NCBI GenBank assembly: GCA_002917075.1
Contig: NTMA01000069.1
Coordinates: 124,001 to 188,000, forward strand
Direction of reading: 5' to 3'
Length of the DNA stretch: 64,000 nucleotides
Source of the DNA: Hawksworthiomyces lignivorus
Taxonomy: Eukaryota > Ascomycota > Sordariomycetes > Ophiostomatales > Ophiostomataceae
Under the pieces are notes generated by a model. That model was given only the letters and a program-made list of their open reading frames with translations. It did no database searches and was not told the origin of the DNA. How positions within the stretch are numbered: position 1 is the first letter of the stretch; each line of letters begins with the position of its first letter. The translations under genes and the position numbers were made by a program. Positions 24,078-34,839 of the stretch are shown here, one piece after another.

Positions 24078-24462
24078 TTCTCTCTCTCTCTTTTCCCTCT
24101 GATGCTAACTGGACTCGCAGACCCGCACCTACGAAAAGCTTCGCTTCGACCGCGTCCGGCAGAGCCAGACCAACGGCGAGGACCTGCGCGACCGGTGGCA
24201 CAACGCGCTCAGGAACATTGACGACGGCGTCGAGATCGACCCGGAGTCCATCAAGATCCGCAACCGCTGGCTGTACGCCTACGACGCCGAGGCCGACACG
24301 CGCGAGCGGTGGGCAGATGTGTCGGCCAAGGTCGCGGAAGAGCTGCGGACCGGAAACATCACACCGCTGTGCGATATGCAACCAGAGAGGATCGACAAGT
24401 CGTCGGCAGCAGGCAAAGCACCGGCAAAAGTGCAGACTAATGGCCACGAGGCATCACAATGA
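22895..24462 (+). CDS. FAD-dependent aromatic monooxygenase (salicylate hydroxylase type), 465 aa
   Basis: Group A flavin monooxygenase using NAD(P)H and O2 to hydroxylate an aromatic ring. Exons 22895-22916, 22982-24015 and 24121-24462. The first exon is only 22 nt; splicing gives MASDKIKVIIVGAGLGG, which rebuilds a perfect GxGxxG dinucleotide-binding start. The 65-bp first intron has a GCTAAC branch site; the 105-bp second intron holds a (CT)n run. Motifs in order: GAGLGG, the DG motif VVVGADGIKSRARE, and the second FAD motif ALLGDSCHAHLPTSAQGASQATESA (the family GD motif, with C where A is common). The C-terminal 113 residues contain the family-typical YEKLRFDRVRQSQ helix. Length is typical. 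Together with the divergent phenol oxidase this suggests a short phenolic catabolic module. The substrate is not determined; some relatives decarboxylate while hydroxylating. Confidence 0.88.
24044..24090 (+). repeat. (CT)n microsatellite inside intron
   Basis: Interrupted CT repeat within intron 2 of the FAD monooxygenase gene; it forms part of the polypyrimidine tract. Confidence 0.9.
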
Positions 24463-24747
24463 CAATTTCGTCGGTCCTCACGCTGTTTTCTTCTACAATC
24501 AAAGTAAAAATTACAGGTTCTATTCTGTACATATCCATAAATGAAAGTCTCGTCTATGCACAAAATTCAATAAAAAATCGTTCCATGAACATCATGGAGT
24601 CATTGCTTCCCAAAATGCCTAAGCTATATCTAAAACCCTAAACGACAGGGGCTGATGATCACAGAAAGAGAAGAATAAAAAGAATCAAAATGCCACACCC
24701 CAAACCAATGAAACGCCATGATATTGCACTCTAGGCTTTGTGGCCGC

Positions 24748-26598
24748 TTAGTTGCTCGTCTTGTAAAATTCCTCGACCCAGCCTTTGATGACGGCGACCT
24801 CGTCCTGGACGACCTTCATGACGCCCTCGTTCTCCTGCGCGTTCTCGTACAGGAGGTCGCTGCAGTGGATGCCGCCCGGGATGATGTTTACGGGTGCCTC
24901 GGGGGTGGAGGCCAGCGGGCCGCCGGGGCGGAAGTCGGAGGAGACGGTAGCGTCCTTCCAGGGGTCGAACTCGCCGTTGGCCCAGATGAGGCGGGTGGTG
25001 TGCTCGACGTCGGTCCAGCCGCCGGTGTAGGCGTTGACGTCGGCGGGGGTGCGGCCCTGGGCGGCGCCGTAGCTGTAGCCGTCCTCCTCGGGGAAGTAGA
25101 GGCCGCACTGGCGGTGCCAGTAGGCGGCGTCGACAAGGCGCGACACGATGGTGGGCGTGCCCGCGGGGGCGCCGTCCTGCCAGAACATGAAGGGCTCGTT
25201 GCACAGCAGCCAGGTCCACTGGCGGTCCTCGGCGTTGGCCACGGAGACGTCCGTGTAGATGGGGCTGGAGGCGTTGTAGGTGTTGTAGCACTCGGTGCTG
25301 AGCGCGCCAGAAAAGTAGCCGGTGCCGGAGCACGAGCCGGGCAGCATGACGTCGGCCGTCCACTTGGCGTAGCCGTCCAGGGCCTTCTGCAGGCCTACGC
25401 CCTTGGAGCTGGGACCGCACGACGACTGGTTGAATACGCCCTCAACGGCGTTCTGGTGTGCCCACAGTTAGCATAATCACCTCCGGAGAGCAAAAACCAC
25501 AATGATTTAAGGAAGCAAACCTCAACATAGTCGCAGAATTGGAAAAAGGAGGAGTAGCCCGAGTCAAAGTCGTGGCTCTGCCACGCCCACGGGCCGCTCT
25601 CGATAGCCCTGAAATTGGATTTGTTAGCGCACCCAAATGAAATTTATATGCGACGCGTCGGGGAGAGCTGCTCACGAGGCGAAGTCGTCGTTGTGCTCGA
25701 TGCTGCCCAGGCCGAACTTGTCCTTGAGGGCCTGCACCTCGGCGGCGGAGCCCGTCTCCAGGACGTCGTCTACGTAGGCGACGACGCGCTGCACGTCGGC
25801 GCTGCAGTTCTGCGGCATACCGTGGCGCACGGGGTCAAAGTACTGCCAGAAGTCGTCGATGGCCTGCACGACGGCGCTGGAGGCGTGGTACGCCCAGAAG
25901 GTGCCCGGGTCGACGTGCGCGACCCAGGCCGTCAGGGCGCCCGAGTAGCTGCCGCCGGACATGACCCAGGGCGAGTGTGGTGCGTTGCTGCTGATGGTGC
26001 CGTTTCCCGCGGTGCCGTTGCGGCTGGTGTCGAACGGCAGCTGGACGTTGCGGGCAAAGTTGGTGGCGTCGGCGATGTTGTTGGCCAGGGTCAGGAAGCG
26101 TAGGTTCTTGGTGGTCAGCTCGGAGAACGGTGAGCTCTCGCCCCAGTAGCGGTGCTCGAACATGACAACGGCGCCGCCGATGGCTTGGGCAAACTGGCCC
26201 GTCAGCGTGCGGTTGGTCAGGTAGCCCGTGTACCCGTCGGCGGCCGACTCGCCGGGCGTGAAGAACACCACAGGGGCGCCAGGGCCCGTCCAGAACTCAG
26301 TGCTGTACCAGTAGCGCTGGCTGAAGGTGCCCTGCGAGGGGTCGGAGTGGTCTACCTGCTGCTGGAAGGTCGACTGGCCGCGGACAGGCACAGCAGCCGT
26401 TGCGGCGGCCGATCCCCGTTTGTCCCAGACGTTGGTTGTGCCCCGTATTCTGTTCTTAACAGGGGCCGTCTGGATGATTTCAAAGTCCTCGTCTATAGCC
26501 AGTGCCGGGGGCTTCATGTTCTGACGGTTGAAGAAACCGGCAGAAGCCGTTGTGGCACCGGCTACGACGAGGGCAGCTACCGAGGCGGTAAACTTCAT
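24748..26598 (-). CDS. Secreted S28-family serine peptidase (prolyl carboxypeptidase-like), 571 aa
   Basis: Extracellular or vacuolar alpha/beta-hydrolase of peptidase family S28 (lysosomal Pro-X carboxypeptidase/DPP7 relatives), which cleaves next to proline. Exons 26598-25676, 25608-25521 and 25452-24748; introns 67 and 68 bp. Residues 1-20 are a signal peptide (MKFTASVAALVVAGATTASA). The catalytic triad is visible: Ser217 in GGSYSG, Asp500 in NGEFDPW and His533 in PGGIHCSD. The FEHRYWGES segment near residue 147 is also characteristic. Several N-glycosylation sequons occur (for example NRT, NGT, NCS, NAS). It lies head to tail with the flavoenzyme pair but is probably unrelated to it. A fungal S28 enzyme of this length is normal; nothing appears broken. 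Confidence 0.92.
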
Positions 26599-27057
26599 AC
26601 TGTAGTATATAGCAAAGTGATTTTTCAAAGACAATGGATCACAAGCAGAAAAAAAAAAATTTCTGCGACGCTACTACAGCTCGAGTCTGCTTCGCAAGCT
26701 GGACGGAGATATTCGAAAGAAAAGCAAAAGCATCGCGCAAGCGAAGGAAGGTCAATCGAATAGAACTTGGGCTGCCTTTCAAAATATATACAGACGAGAG
26801 AAGGGCAGGGCACGTACGCGCCTGAGGTTACTTGGCCAAGAGACCACAACATCGATGTTGTCTACGAGATTGGTGACCATCGGTCGAGATGCATAGAAAA
26901 GGGCAGGTGGTTGAAGATCTTCCGCTTTTGTCCATCTTCCCCCTGTCTTGGTGTGTTCTCTGAGATACTTTTATTACAGCAAAGCCGACCTGCCAACCAT
27001 AATACTCTATTGGCTGAAAGATCGTCAGATCAAGATCCGTGGAGCCTAGGCTTACGG

Positions 27058-27099
<42 letters not shown>

Positions 27100-30000
27100 G
27101 GGAAGCACAACATGGGTAGCTTGGCGTGTTAGTCTCGGCACTATAAGCATTCCATGGCTATTAGCTTCTCTTTTTTTGAGCGTGCTTCGTGTGACAGACA
27201 GGCTTTCTCGGCCTCCAACGTGGGTGAACCAGTGTCACGCGTGTCTTGGTTGGCTCATCTCCAGCGGCCGGTGCTATTTCTGGAGCCCACGGCACGACGC
27301 TGCTAAAAAAGTAAGACTTGATGCATTCCCAGCGACGAAAGCCACCTAGTTACCAGAAAGGTATGCTCCAGTCAATTTGACAATTGCTCCCTAATTCTTA
27401 GGCCATTTGCTAGCAAAAGTCAAAAGAAGAAGGAGATGCAAAAGGGCGGAAGACGACCGATGCCCGCGCCACCGAGATCGTTCAGCTCAGAGCTGACTCT
27501 CACCTTCCGCTTAGGCCTTGATCGACAGGAACAGGTAGCGGGCGATGAGGAGGAAGACTTTGTATGCATAGCCGAGGATGAAAGAGCAAGAGATGACTGC
27601 TTTCTCTCTGTGCTTGTGAGGCACAACAGTCGTACTCAGGCAGGATTGTATGTGAAGGTAGCACCAGCATTAAGGTCCATGTCGATCATTGCTGAAAGCT
27701 AATTACAATAAGTGTCCAATAGGGCAGGCGGACGTAGCACCAGTTGATAAATAGCTAGGAGACAGGGCTTGAGAGACGAAAGAGCTAAGGGCTTAGCTTA
27801 ATGAAAGTCGTTTCATCGGCTGCTCTCCTTTTACGCCTTGGTTTCTGAAAAAACTCTCGGAAATCTGCTCTGAGATTTGGAAACAAGAAGCTGTTCTGCG
27901 AGGCTGTTTCCATGCCAGGCGCCTAACGGGCTGTCAATCTTTCAGATGTCTCGTGGTGTCTCACCGCCTGCTACAGCTGTGGCGCCTGTCAGAGGGTCGT
28001 CATTCCGTTTCTTGATGTCAAAGAGAGTGTTGGTTGTCATCGTGGGATGCCAGCAAATGAACTGGGCTCACTCAGTCGTCCGAATCTTCTTCATTTCCCC
28101 TCTTGGCACTTTCCATTTTGGGAACATTTTCAATTTGTGTGCTGTACCTGCCCGTTGCGGCTGCTTTAAGGCTTATTGGAAGGGGCGCCTGAGCTGTTGG
28201 GAAGGCCAAGTAATAGGTAGTATGTACTCCGTAATAATCGGCGATTCACGTGCCTCCAGCTCTGGAGTCGCAACAACTCAATTTATCCAACAGAGACAGG
28301 GGGAATCATGAATCGGCCCCCAAGTGATCTTTTCTCGCCGCAAAGTTGGCAGTGTAATAGGATGTGACGCAGTTCCAAATTTTGCGGCCCATGTTATATA
28401 TTCGCCTCTGGAAGCAGTAGGCTTAGCTTGCTGTCTCTGACCTGGCCATCTGGTCGGACGAGGCCGAGGAAATATCGAACGAAGGCTTGAAGAGAGAGTA
28501 CGGGAGTGCATACCTGCGATATACTCTATACTTGGCTACTTATTTGCTTTCCGTACATTTCGTATCTTTTGGTACGGAATTACGAGTACAGGAGCACTTT
28601 CCGGCCCATGGTTTCACTTGAAGCGGAGCGGCTCTTATCTCTGCTTCCCTTATCCCAGTGCAGAGTACAGGCCACTGTGCAATCAAAACTACCGAGAATC
28701 CCTCCGCGAAACAAAAAGCAGGATGCCAAGCTTCATGGGACGAGCTTGATAAGCACACAAAATGATCCGTCAAGTTCTTGAGGCGCGAAACCCGGAGAGC
28801 TGGATCAATGTCCAGGACAATTCCAGCAGAAGCTTGTGAGAACAATAAAGAAATAGTAGGAAATTGAAAAGAGAGGAAAGGTAAAGCATGGCGACAGTGC
28901 TACATACAGTCCAGTATCTCCGGTATTGTCGATAATTGCAAAAGCCGAATTGATAAAAAACGCAACGATAAGTCGTGCTCAAGGAAACGCAGAACATCCT
29001 GGGATCTTATTTGTCCTAGTTCCATGCAACCAAATGTTGCCAAACGTCGGTATCCCGGCGGCTCAGAAGGGACACAATTTCGTTTCTGCATGACGACGGT
29101 GACGGGGCCTTTTCATTTGATTTTATTTATTATTATTATTTTTTTTTGTTCTCGTTGATGATAAGAGATAGCTTAACATTGGAAGTGAAAAGGGGAGAGA
29201 GAATCTTCTTCGCCTCCCTCCCTTTCCCCCTATCACCGGATAGATACCTTGCATACTGTCGTTGCGTGTAAATCTACGCCGATGGCGGCATAGCTCCCGC
29301 TGGGGTCTCTCTCCCTCCCCCCCGCACGCCTTTTTACGTACATTTATGTACAGACGCATATACGACAAAAGGAGGTACTCCTGTGTGGAGCAGAGCACGA
29401 AAAGAAACGTTTAATTTGCGTATTTCATTACACGAGTGATGCATTCTCCGCAGGGCTAAACCGCAGAGAACAAACTCGACTCTATTTTGCTCTCCCACCC
29501 TGCGTCTGCCGTGCCGTCCGTGTTTCTCCCGGCCTAAGCGCCCGCCGGTGTTCGTTCCTCTGCCTCCACTTCTTCCTCCGCTTGCATGTCCCCATTGCCC
29601 AGTCCCCTTCCACTGCGACCCTGATCAAAGAAGCGAAAAGAGCTGTAACGGTTTGTCAGAAAAACTCGCTACTTTAGCTGCGTGGATCCGAAAACGACGG
29701 GCACTTTCATAGAAGACAACGAAGAAAGGCGTCTTGTTTGTTCTTTTCCCGGACCTAGTGGTTTTTTTTTTTTCTGCTTTGACTTGCCTAATTCGTTAAA
29801 GGTTCCTTTAATTCTATTTTGTCGACATTCTAACTTTTTTTTTTGCTTCCTCTTTTGGTTCTTTGAACCTGGTTTTTCAACATTTCTCTTCTTTTACCAC
29901 ATCCTCGTGATAAGGCATTGACGCCTCTTCCACTTCCCTGCTACCTTCCTTCTTGATCCCTCTTCCCCTTGTCTCTCTTCGCACTCCCCTCCCTCCTCAC

Positions 30001-30124
30001 CATCACCCCAGAAAAATTCCATGCTTGTTCGCCACCGCGTCAGGTGACAGCGAGAGGCAATCTAGCAAGGGGAATTTCTGGAGTGAAAGCCAGCTAGTTC
30101 GCAAAGACAGGTATCGCTGCACAA
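26599..30124. other. Intergenic, 3.5 kb, no supported gene
   Basis: Open frames of up to 144 codons (27877-28311, plus) have no family features. Contains the 40-base G run at 27059-27098 and one exact TACTCCGTA at 28225-28233. The last 600 bp ahead of the next gene is CT-rich on the plus strand, a likely promoter/5' UTR. Confidence 0.5.
27059..27098. repeat. Poly(G) run, 40 bases
   Basis: Forty consecutive G on the plus strand, directly after CTTACGGC. It would form G-quadruplex structures, and its length is sensitive to sequencing error. Confidence 0.85.
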
Positions 30125-32676
30125 ATGGCCGTGCATGCCGACGAGCGTACCCCGCTCCTCCCCGCATCTGGCCGGAGCGAGACAGCGGACGCCGACGCCG
30201 AGACGCGCGAGAATGGCACGGCAACAGCAGCGACGCCAAACGGCGCTGCGCTGTCGAGAACTGCGTCCAAGGACGTCGACAACGACGACGACGACGGCGC
30301 GACCAAGAAGAAGAAGACTGGCTGGGCCGCGCTCTGGAGCCCCGCCAATCGCGTGTTGCTGGCCGGTTTCATCATCTCGCTGAGCTTCAGCTTCACCCAA
30401 GTCTCGTGCGTGCAGCCCGTCTCTGTTTCCCACGTAACACAAAAAAAAAATGGATTGAATGCTCACACAGCCGCAGAATCTTCTACGTCTTCCGCCTCAT
30501 GGAATGCGACGTCTACTACAGCAACCACCCGCCATACACGGGTGATGGCGACCGTTGCAGTCGCAATGAGATTGCCGCCGGCACGGCGACGCAGTTTTCG
30601 ATCCTGGGCATGAGCACGACATTTTGTGGTGAGCTTATGACAATTGCGTGTCTTTTTTTTTTTTTTTTCTGCTGTTATACCAAGTACATTGTCTCTCACA
30701 CCGTGCTAGGAACCTGGAACCTCTTTGTCTCCGGCCACCAGGTTAAGAAATGGGGCCCGCGGGCAGCCCTCATCCTGCAGACGTTCATCCCGGCCATCCG
30801 TGTTGCTACCCAGATCATCGGTGTCGTAGCTGGCGGGCAGATGGGCATCTGGATCATCCAGCTGACGCAGGTTATCACCATCCTTGGTGGACCTGCGGGT
30901 TACATGTACGCTTGCATCCTGCCTTGGCATTTTCTGCCGCTTGTGACTGAGACACTGACGGGGGTTGCAGTCTGGTGGTCAACACCATCGCGGGCGAGGT
31001 TGTGCCGCCCATTGAGAGGACAGCTCTATTTGGCAAATTACAAGGCTGCCTCATGCTTGGAGTAGCTATTGGATTCCTCTGTATGCAACCTTGATTCTTT
31101 CCTTTTGTTCCCAGTCTCGGCCTTCTAAGAATAGAGCTGACACACCTACCTTAGCGGGAGGCATCGTGGGCGACACATTCGGCATCATACGCCCCTTCCA
31201 GACGGCCTTTTTCCTCTTCTGCTTTGCCAGCCTCTATGCGCGCTTTGCCATGCCATACATCTCCCCCGAGTCGCTGACCACTCCCAACAAGGCGGCCCAG
31301 CGAAAGGGCGGCTTGGCCGGCTTCTTTGAGCCGCTCAAGGTCCTGGCGCCTCAGAAGATCCGCCTGCACAGCGGCCGCATTGCCAGCCACTATGGCGTTT
31401 TCTTTCTCTGCAGCGGTGTCTTTCTGGGTGTGGTATGTTCTTGGATTTTCCTTTCTGAATGTCTCTTTTGTTCTCGTTTCCTTTCCCTATCTTCTTGCCC
31501 CCATTTTCAGTATTCACTTTGCTCACCAACAGCTCGCCACTGGCTACGCCCCGATTCTCCTCCAAATGTACGCCACTGCCACGTACGACTTCAACCAGGC
31601 ACAGAACGGCTGGCTCATGTCCGGCAACGGGTTCATGCGCGCAATGTTCCTGATTTTCATGTTTCCGCGCATCATCGACGCCGGACGCGGCTGGTTCCGC
31701 CGCCTAGCCAAAAAGGAGCGCGAGCAGAAGGCGCTCCAGCAGCCGAAGTTGTCAACCAGGCCGTCCCGGCAGAATTCCAGCAGCGACGTCACCGTAACTG
31801 CCGGCGAGGATAACACCAGCAGCAGCAACAGCACTGACGTCGACGGCAGCACCGTGCACGGGCAGTCGCCGACGGAGCGTGTTACATCCGAGGAGCTCCC
31901 CACCGCGCCCGAGCTGTTCGAGGCGCCCACCACGCAGGCCGAGGAAGAGCCGCTGCTGCCGAGCGAGCACAGCGACAAGGAGGACGACGACGAGAAGGCT
32001 GCCTACGAGTTCGATCTATTCTTCCTGCGCTGGAGCCTGCTCGTCGACGGCGTGATCACAGCTGGCGCGGCCCTCGCCACGCAAGGCTGGCACATGTACT
32101 TGAGTAAGGATGTATTTCCTCCACCCAGCAACTAGCAATCTTTTTAGTTTTCTTCTTTTCTCTCATATTTGGCCTCTCTAACTGAGTTCCCTTTTCTAGT
32201 CACGGTCCTCCTCCCCTTCGGCTCCGGGTCCGCCCCCGCCGCCAAGGGCGTCATCACCAGCATGTGCCCGTCATCACAGCGGACGGATGCCCTCAACGCC
32301 ATCACGCTAGTCGAGAACATCTCTCGGCTGGCCACGCTCGGCTTGTTTGGTTTCATCTTCTCGGCCCTGGCTGAGATTGGTCAGTCTCATCTGACATTCT
32401 ATTGCAATGGGGTATGTACCGTGCTTTCTCTTCTCTTTTCATTTCTTTCATTTTTTTTATTTATTTATTTATTTTTTTTGCAATTTACAAAATTCGTGCC
32501 TTTCCATATCACTTTCGTTCCAAAACAGAAAACTAACATGTAAATTTTAGGCTCTGGCTGTCGTGGCCATGTTGGTTCTGATGCTGTCACACTTCCCACC
32601 ACGAGACAGCGTCCTGGTCGAAGACGAGGACAGTGCGGAGGCTCCCAGTGCTTCTACTTCGGAAGAAACATCGTAG
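30125..32676 (+). CDS. MFS transporter (DHA1-like) with long acidic cytosolic loop, 643 aa
   Basis: Major facilitator of unknown substrate. Eight exons: 30125-30405, 30471-30628, 30710-30905, 30971-31080, 31155-31432, 31533-32103, 32200-32411, 32551-32676. All seven introns (65-139 bp) are GT-AG and all phases close. Residues 1 to about 72 are a hydrophilic tail with an ERTPLLP dileucine-like motif and an Asp/Lys-rich stretch, which resembles vacuolar sorting signals. A luminal Cys pair segment (MECDVYYSNHPPY, then GDRC) follows TM1. The first half has VSGHQVKKWGPRAAL (the loop 2-3 motif) and AGEVVPPIERTALFGKLQGC. The second half is split by a loop of about 120 residues rich in Ser, Thr, Glu and Asp. 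The C-terminus is acidic. Start chosen for length and for the CT-rich leader. I infer a vacuolar or plasma-membrane exporter; the assignment beyond MFS is open. Confidence 0.82.
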
Positions 32677-34163
32677 GAACGCTTTAACCGTTAGTGCAAG
32701 ATGTAGATGATTTTGGGATCCGTGGACATAAATGAAAGTCGCAAAGGATCAAAACACACAAAGTAAACTAACAAGAGATATCCTGGTCTATACTCCTAGT
32801 CTTGATCTACTTACAAAAGAACAGAACAAGAAGGCAGAATTTTTTTGGAAAAAAATTAACGGAAAGAGAAAAGAAAAATCTTTCGCAACAAATTTCTCAG
32901 CTTCTGGGTGCTTTATGTTCTGCAAGACGTGGTTGCGCTTAACCTCGAGGTCGACCTACGTACTATTTTCACTTTTAGAATCAGAGAAAGCCCGTTTGAG
33001 AAGCCCGAATAGAGTCTTTGTTATAAAGAACTTGTGTGTCGTAATTTCAACAAGGCGGTAGGGGTTCCCCATCGTGACCGTTCGCATCCACTAGAACGAT
33101 GAGCACCAGAGATCTAAAATCAGATAGTGATGTATAATCAATTTCAATTCAAAAGACATAGCGCATGAAGATTACGGTAACGGCTGCGAAATATTGATAC
33201 TATCTTCACCTTCAAGGGCCTTTTATGGCGACCTTGAGCTGATAAAAATCATGGTGACAGATCAGAAGACGGACGTAGCTTAACGAAAGCGGAGAACCTC
33301 TCGCCGGATGTTTATGTCACGGGCAGCAATCACCGTATTCTGCTCGATTCTCCCTATGACAGACTTCAGCAGAAAGTTGAAACTGTGCTCCTGTTTGATC
33401 ATATGTACTACTTCTGGAACGGTCATCTCTGTCTCTGGACACTGGTTGCTTGAAGAATACTATATTGAACGAATGGCCTACAATGATTGGCTGCATAACA
33501 AAATGGCGCCACGCGCAAGGCTCCCATGTCCACGACAGGGTCTTCTAAGAATGGTGGAAGCTAGATATAGTTGCGATAAATAGCCGCAGAGATCATAGGG
33601 CAGTTAAACGCACCTTTTCCCAAGACGATGGTCTCACCTCGAGCGAGCGAATCAGGCAGCAAGCGTCCCTAGCGGCGAGCTGCCGCGGCATTGAATAAGC
33701 TGTTCCATGATATGGGCACACATACGCAGGTCTGATTGCTTTGCTATTTTCGATTTTTAGTATTCTAAGCAGGCCGCAATAGGAAGCATTTCAGAAGCTG
33801 ATTCTTGCACAGGACCAAACCAAGGCTGCGAACGCGAGCATTTTTGACGGAGGGTCCAATTTGCTTCGCCGCTCTGTGCGAAATTTCACAAGGCCCCTAG
33901 ACGCCGCGAAGCTCGCTTCTTATTCTGGTACCGGCAAACTGAAAAGTCGAATTTGCGTGTCAAGTTGCTTTCTTCGTTTTTCTAACTTTTCAAAACAATA
34001 GGGCCTCAATTTTCGCTTTTCAACTTGCTTTGGTATCTCTCGCAATCCGGAATGCATGCTGTACAATCTTGTAGAAAGACCTCTTCTTAAATCAACAATT
34101 GCGGCTGTATCTGTAGCACGATGTTCTTCACCCTAATTCGCCAGCATTTCTTTTCCCCTCTTG
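32677..34163. other. Intergenic, 1.5 kb, nothing recognised
   Basis: Both flanking genes end here (convergent 3' ends). No protein-like frame, repeat or RNA gene seen. Confidence 0.5.
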
Positions 34164-34497
34164 TCATTGTAGCCTTGCCTCTTCACCTTCTCCGTGCCCA
34201 GGTTCCCTTGCACCATTGCTGTCGCCGCCGCTGCTGGTATGGGCAGTGTTGCCAACGCCCAGTATGGTCTTCACGCTGCCAACGATCTTGTCTCGCAGAT
34301 CGTTCGCCCCTGAGGCGCTGCCTCGGCGCTCCGATCCGGTTGCAGCGCTCGCACTATGCGCTGGGTCGTTGGCCGGCACACTGGACGAAAAGGGTGCTGT
34401 GAACGCCACGATGGAAGTTTCTTTTGTGGTCCCTAAAAAAATCAGTCAGAGACATACACTTAGAACACGCATGCGTACACACACGCACACACATTAT

Positions 34498-34531
<34 letters not shown>

Positions 34532-34839
34532 AAAATGATCTTGATTCTGAGCAGGGAGAGAGAGCGTGTGTAAGAGACAGCCTCATATTTTGTTTCAACT
34601 TTATTATATGTATACATACGGATATTGCCAGCTCCGCCAATGCCAAACGACCGTCGTCGCTGTGTGTCGCGCACTACATACCGCCCGCCGTTGCTACTGC
34701 TTCCGCCGCTCGCCGAGATGGCACTAAACGGCACCGGTCGGGGCCCGATGCGGTTGTATGCCGGTGGTGGGTCCGAGTCGTACTCGTCTTCCCGGATGGC
34801 CATGAACCCGTCGCGCGTCGCGCGCCAGGACTGGTCCAT
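34164..34839 (-). CDS. Small hypothetical protein with PY-like motif, 162 aa
   Basis: Exons 34839-34620 and 34432-34164; intron 187 bp with GTATGT donor and TTTTTTAG acceptor, holding a 28-base homopolymer (34502-34529) and a CA-rich stretch. I do not recognise a family. The N-terminal half has the form MDQSWRATRDGFMAIREDEY, then DPPPAYNRIGPRPVPF, where PPAY matches a WW-domain/Nedd4-ligase docking motif. The second half is Ser/Gly/Ala-rich with one helical stretch, DLRDKIVGSVKTILGV. No signal peptide or TM. Evidence for a real gene: an acidic/proline N-terminus unlike chance translation, good splice signals and a closed frame. An ATG 13 codons upstream gives a Lys/Arg-rich extension but starts in a T/C-rich leader, so I prefer 34839. 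Confidence 0.55.
34502..34529. repeat. Poly(A) run, 28 bases, inside intron
   Basis: Plus-strand A run; on the sense strand of the small hypothetical gene it is poly(T), within its intron. Confidence 0.85.

Noticed and set aside
22507..24447. 646-codon minus-strand open frame
   Set aside because: Antisense of the FAD monooxygenase gene and its promoter; composition (Arg/Ala/His/Val-rich) is that of a shadow.
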